NCBI GenBank assembly: GCA_034437315.1
Contig: DAOTUC010000237.1
Location: 1-5,824 of the forward strand
From: DSAR01 sp034437315
GTDB lineage: Bacteria > Chloroflexota > Anaerolineae > B4-G1
Length of the DNA stretch: 5,824 nucleotides
Direction of reading: 5' to 3'
How positions within the stretch are numbered: the stretch's first letter is position 1; each line of letters begins with the position of its first letter. Made by a program: the position numbers and the translations under genes. Below, piece by piece: positions 4,762 through 5,824 of the stretch. The notes under the pieces are model-generated. The model was not told the origin of the DNA and did not search any database. It worked only from the letters and a program-made list of their open reading frames with translations.

Positions 4762-5586
4762 CTATCCAACGATAATCTCTCCCCCATCGACCGGGATGAC
4801 GGCGCCATTGATCCAGGTCACGTCGGGGGCGGCCAAAGCCACCAGCGCGTTCGCCACGTCCTCTGGCGTCGTCAAACGCCCGCCGGGATTGCGCTTGAGC
4901 GCTTCCGCCACGTAGGGCTCGTGCCCTGGGATGGCGCGCAGCGCGGGGGTATCGCTCACGCCGGGGCGCAGGCAATTGACCGCGATCCCCCGCGCCCCCA
5001 ACTCCAGCGCCAATTGACGCGCGTGGCTTTCCAACGCCGCCTTGGCGGCCGAGACGGCGCCGTACATCGGCGCCATCCGCTCCGCCCCGGCGCTGGAGAG
5101 GGCGTAGACCCGACTCCCGCGTGTCAAAAGCCCCCGGCGCGTCATATCCTGCACCCAATAGACCAGGCTGTGCGCCATGACCCGCAGCGTCATCTCCACC
5201 TGTGCTTCTCCGATAGCCTCATCAGAAGCGCCGCCGGCGGCGCTATCGGCGATAAAAGGCCCCAGCGTCCCAAACGCCAACGAGTGGAGCAGGAAGTGGA
5301 CGCCCTCCCCACCCGCCTCCGCCAGCGTATCCTCAATCCGTTCAAGCACGCGCTGGCGCTTGCGAGCGTCGGCGGCATTCGTGTTGAAAAATACCGCCTG
5401 GCATCCCGCCGCCTCAATATCGGCCATCACCTCTCTGGCTCGATGGCGCGTGGCCCGGGCGTCCAGGTGGACGCCGAAGATGTGCATCCCTTCTCGAGCA
5501 AACGCTCGCGCTGTCGCCGCGCCAAATCCGCTGGAAGCGCCCAGAATCAACGCCCACCGTCCCGCAAGATCATTCCCCTTCATCAT
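4762..5586 (-). CDS. short-chain dehydrogenase/reductase, FabI/FabL-like (putative enoyl-ACP reductase)
   Basis: This 274-residue cytoplasmic protein has the Rossmann fold of the short-chain dehydrogenase/reductase family. The nucleotide-binding loop GASSGFG is at 16-22, with Leu where classical members have Thr before it. HSLAFG at 101-106 resembles the FabI HSIGFA segment and replaces the classical NNAG. The active site is Y175 and K182 with six residues between, the spacing of FabI/FabL enoyl-ACP reductases; classical members have three. The surrounding LSSAGAERMAPMY and AKAALE also align by eye with E. coli FabI, though the tyrosine equivalent to FabI Tyr146 is Ser165. The C-terminal VDGG is at 266-269, and SDTPALRAIPG at 211-221 is close to FabL. 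An enoyl-ACP reductase in fatty acid synthesis is the best guess, but another carbonyl or enoyl substrate is possible. The first of two adjacent ATGs is used; the second would give 273 residues. By eye its GC is higher than that of neighbours. No fatty-acid genes adjoin it. Confidence 0.9.
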   Translation of the reverse strand: MMKGNDLAGRWALILGASSGFGAATARAFAREGMHIFGVHLDARATRHRAREVMADIEAAGCQAVFFNTNAADARKRQRVLERIEDTLAEAGGEGVHFLLHSLAFGTLGPFIADSAAGGASDEAIGEAQVEMTLRVMAHSLVYWVQDMTRRGLLTRGSRVYALSSAGAERMAPMYGAVSAAKAALESHARQLALELGARGIAVNCLRPGVSDTPALRAIPGHEPYVAEALKRNPGGRLTTPEDVANALVALAAPDVTWINGAVIPVDGGEIIVG

Positions 5587-5590
5587 TTTT

Positions 5591-5597
5591 CCTCCCT
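5591..5597 (-). promoter_or_regulatory. reductase ribosome-binding site
   Basis: AGGGAGG (5597-5591, minus strand) lies four bases before the ATG at 5586 and seven before the adjacent ATG at 5583. The spacing slightly favours the second ATG, a one-residue difference. Confidence 0.85.
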
Positions 5598-5606
5598 TTC
5601 AACTGA

Positions 5607-5631
5607 GACTTTACGACTTTACGACTTTACG
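5607..5631. repeat. three tandem copies of an 8-base unit in the reductase leader
   Basis: GACTTTAC is repeated three times exactly at 5607-5630, followed by one more G. In the reductase RNA it reads CGTAAAGT repeats, between the predicted start point (about 5643) and the ribosome-binding site. It could be a slippage-prone spacer or an iterated binding site. Confidence 0.9.
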
Positions 5632-5649
5632 TTATGACGCATTAGGTGT

Positions 5650-5677
5650 ATTATACCAAAACATCGTGACGAGTCAC
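5650..5677 (-). promoter_or_regulatory. extended -10 promoter for the reductase
   Basis: The minus strand has a perfect TATAAT (5655-5650) preceded by TGG, an extended -10 motif. Sixteen bases upstream GTGACT (5677-5672) is a partial -35 match. Start near 5643 gives a leader of about 57 bases. A perfect dyad overlaps the -35 region. Confidence 0.7.
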
Positions 5678-5678
5678 G
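5665..5678. promoter_or_regulatory. candidate operator overlapping the reductase -35 region
   Basis: CGTGAC and GTCACG form a perfect inverted repeat separated by GA. Its position across the -35 box and upstream spacer is where a repressor would block the promoter. The regulator is not identifiable from this window. Confidence 0.5.
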
Positions 5679-5824
5679 CAACTAGGGGGTTCTATACTAG
5701 TGGTCTCTCCCATAAATTCTTGGGGTAAAGACTTCCGAAGTCTTCTGACTCATTCTGAAGAAGGCTTGCCTCTCTATCAGGCCAGAACGTCGTTTATCGA
5801 TCCTAAGCACCTTCAAGACTTCGG
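5679..5824. other. non-coding end of window
   Basis: No credible coding region is seen. The stretch holds ACTAG/CTAGT inverted arms at 5681-5685 and 5697-5701, an odd 17-base palindrome at 5728-5744, and what may be the beginning of a second copy of it at the window edge. Confidence 0.6.
5728..5744. repeat. 17-base palindrome, partly repeated at the window edge
   Basis: AAGACTTC and GAAGTCTT form perfect 8-base arms around a single C. AAGACTTC recurs at 5815-5822 and is followed by GG as the window ends, consistent with another copy in the opposite orientation. Such short odd palindromes between genes may be a dispersed repeat family. Confidence 0.6.

Noticed and set aside
4397..4915. Plus-strand reading frame across the rpsA leader and reductase end
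   Set aside because: It overlaps two genes in antisense and runs through the promoter and terminator of rpsA.
4921..5637. Plus-strand reading frame of 238 codons
   Set aside because: It is antisense to the reductase, in high-GC DNA that keeps reverse frames open, and its sequence matches no recognisable family.

Overview
This window carries five complete protein genes, nearly all concerned with protein folding and translation. The DnaJ, PrmA, IF-1 and S1 sequences, a four-domain S1 with a long acidic tail, and moderately high coding GC with AT-rich gaps suggest a free-living bacterium. My best guess is Chloroflexota (Anaerolineae-like). This is recognition of protein style, not a database result, and the phylum is an inference of moderate confidence.

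Layout. Positions 1-220 are AT-rich and non-coding. A plus-strand pair follows: dnaJ (221-1333) and prmA (1356-2231), 22 bases apart and probably one operon. It meets a minus-strand block head-on. Read in its own direction, that block is a FabI/FabL-like short-chain reductase (5586-4762), then rpsA for ribosomal protein S1 (4460-2832), then infA for IF-1 (2539-2288). The convergent prmA/infA junction holds a small symmetric hairpin. Positions 5587-5824 are non-coding apart from the reductase promoter region.

The genes are ordinary housekeeping genes and I see no mobile element, CRISPR array, RNA gene or new multi-gene system. The richest content is between the genes. Each minus-strand gap of about 300 bases is full of RNA-like structure. 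Upstream of rpsA there is a near-consensus promoter (TTGACA, 16 bases, TGA-TAAAAT). About 140 bases downstream of the predicted start point, still before rpsA, lies a 12-pair hairpin followed by TTTTCTTTT. It therefore sits inside the predicted rpsA leader and looks like a transcription attenuator. Between rpsA and infA lie three back-to-back perfect hairpins with stems of 5, 6 and 7 pairs, a set of three mutually exclusive CTAG-containing inverted repeats, and a leader hairpin with a G-U pair only in the infA RNA sense. Upstream of the reductase a perfect dyad overlaps the -35 region of an extended -10 promoter.

How the genes relate: DnaJ is the J-domain co-chaperone for DnaK, PrmA methylates ribosomal protein L11, and S1 and IF-1 act in translation initiation. 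The reductase, if it is an enoyl-ACP reductase, would act in fatty acid synthesis. It has its own promoter and no fatty-acid genes beside it in this window.
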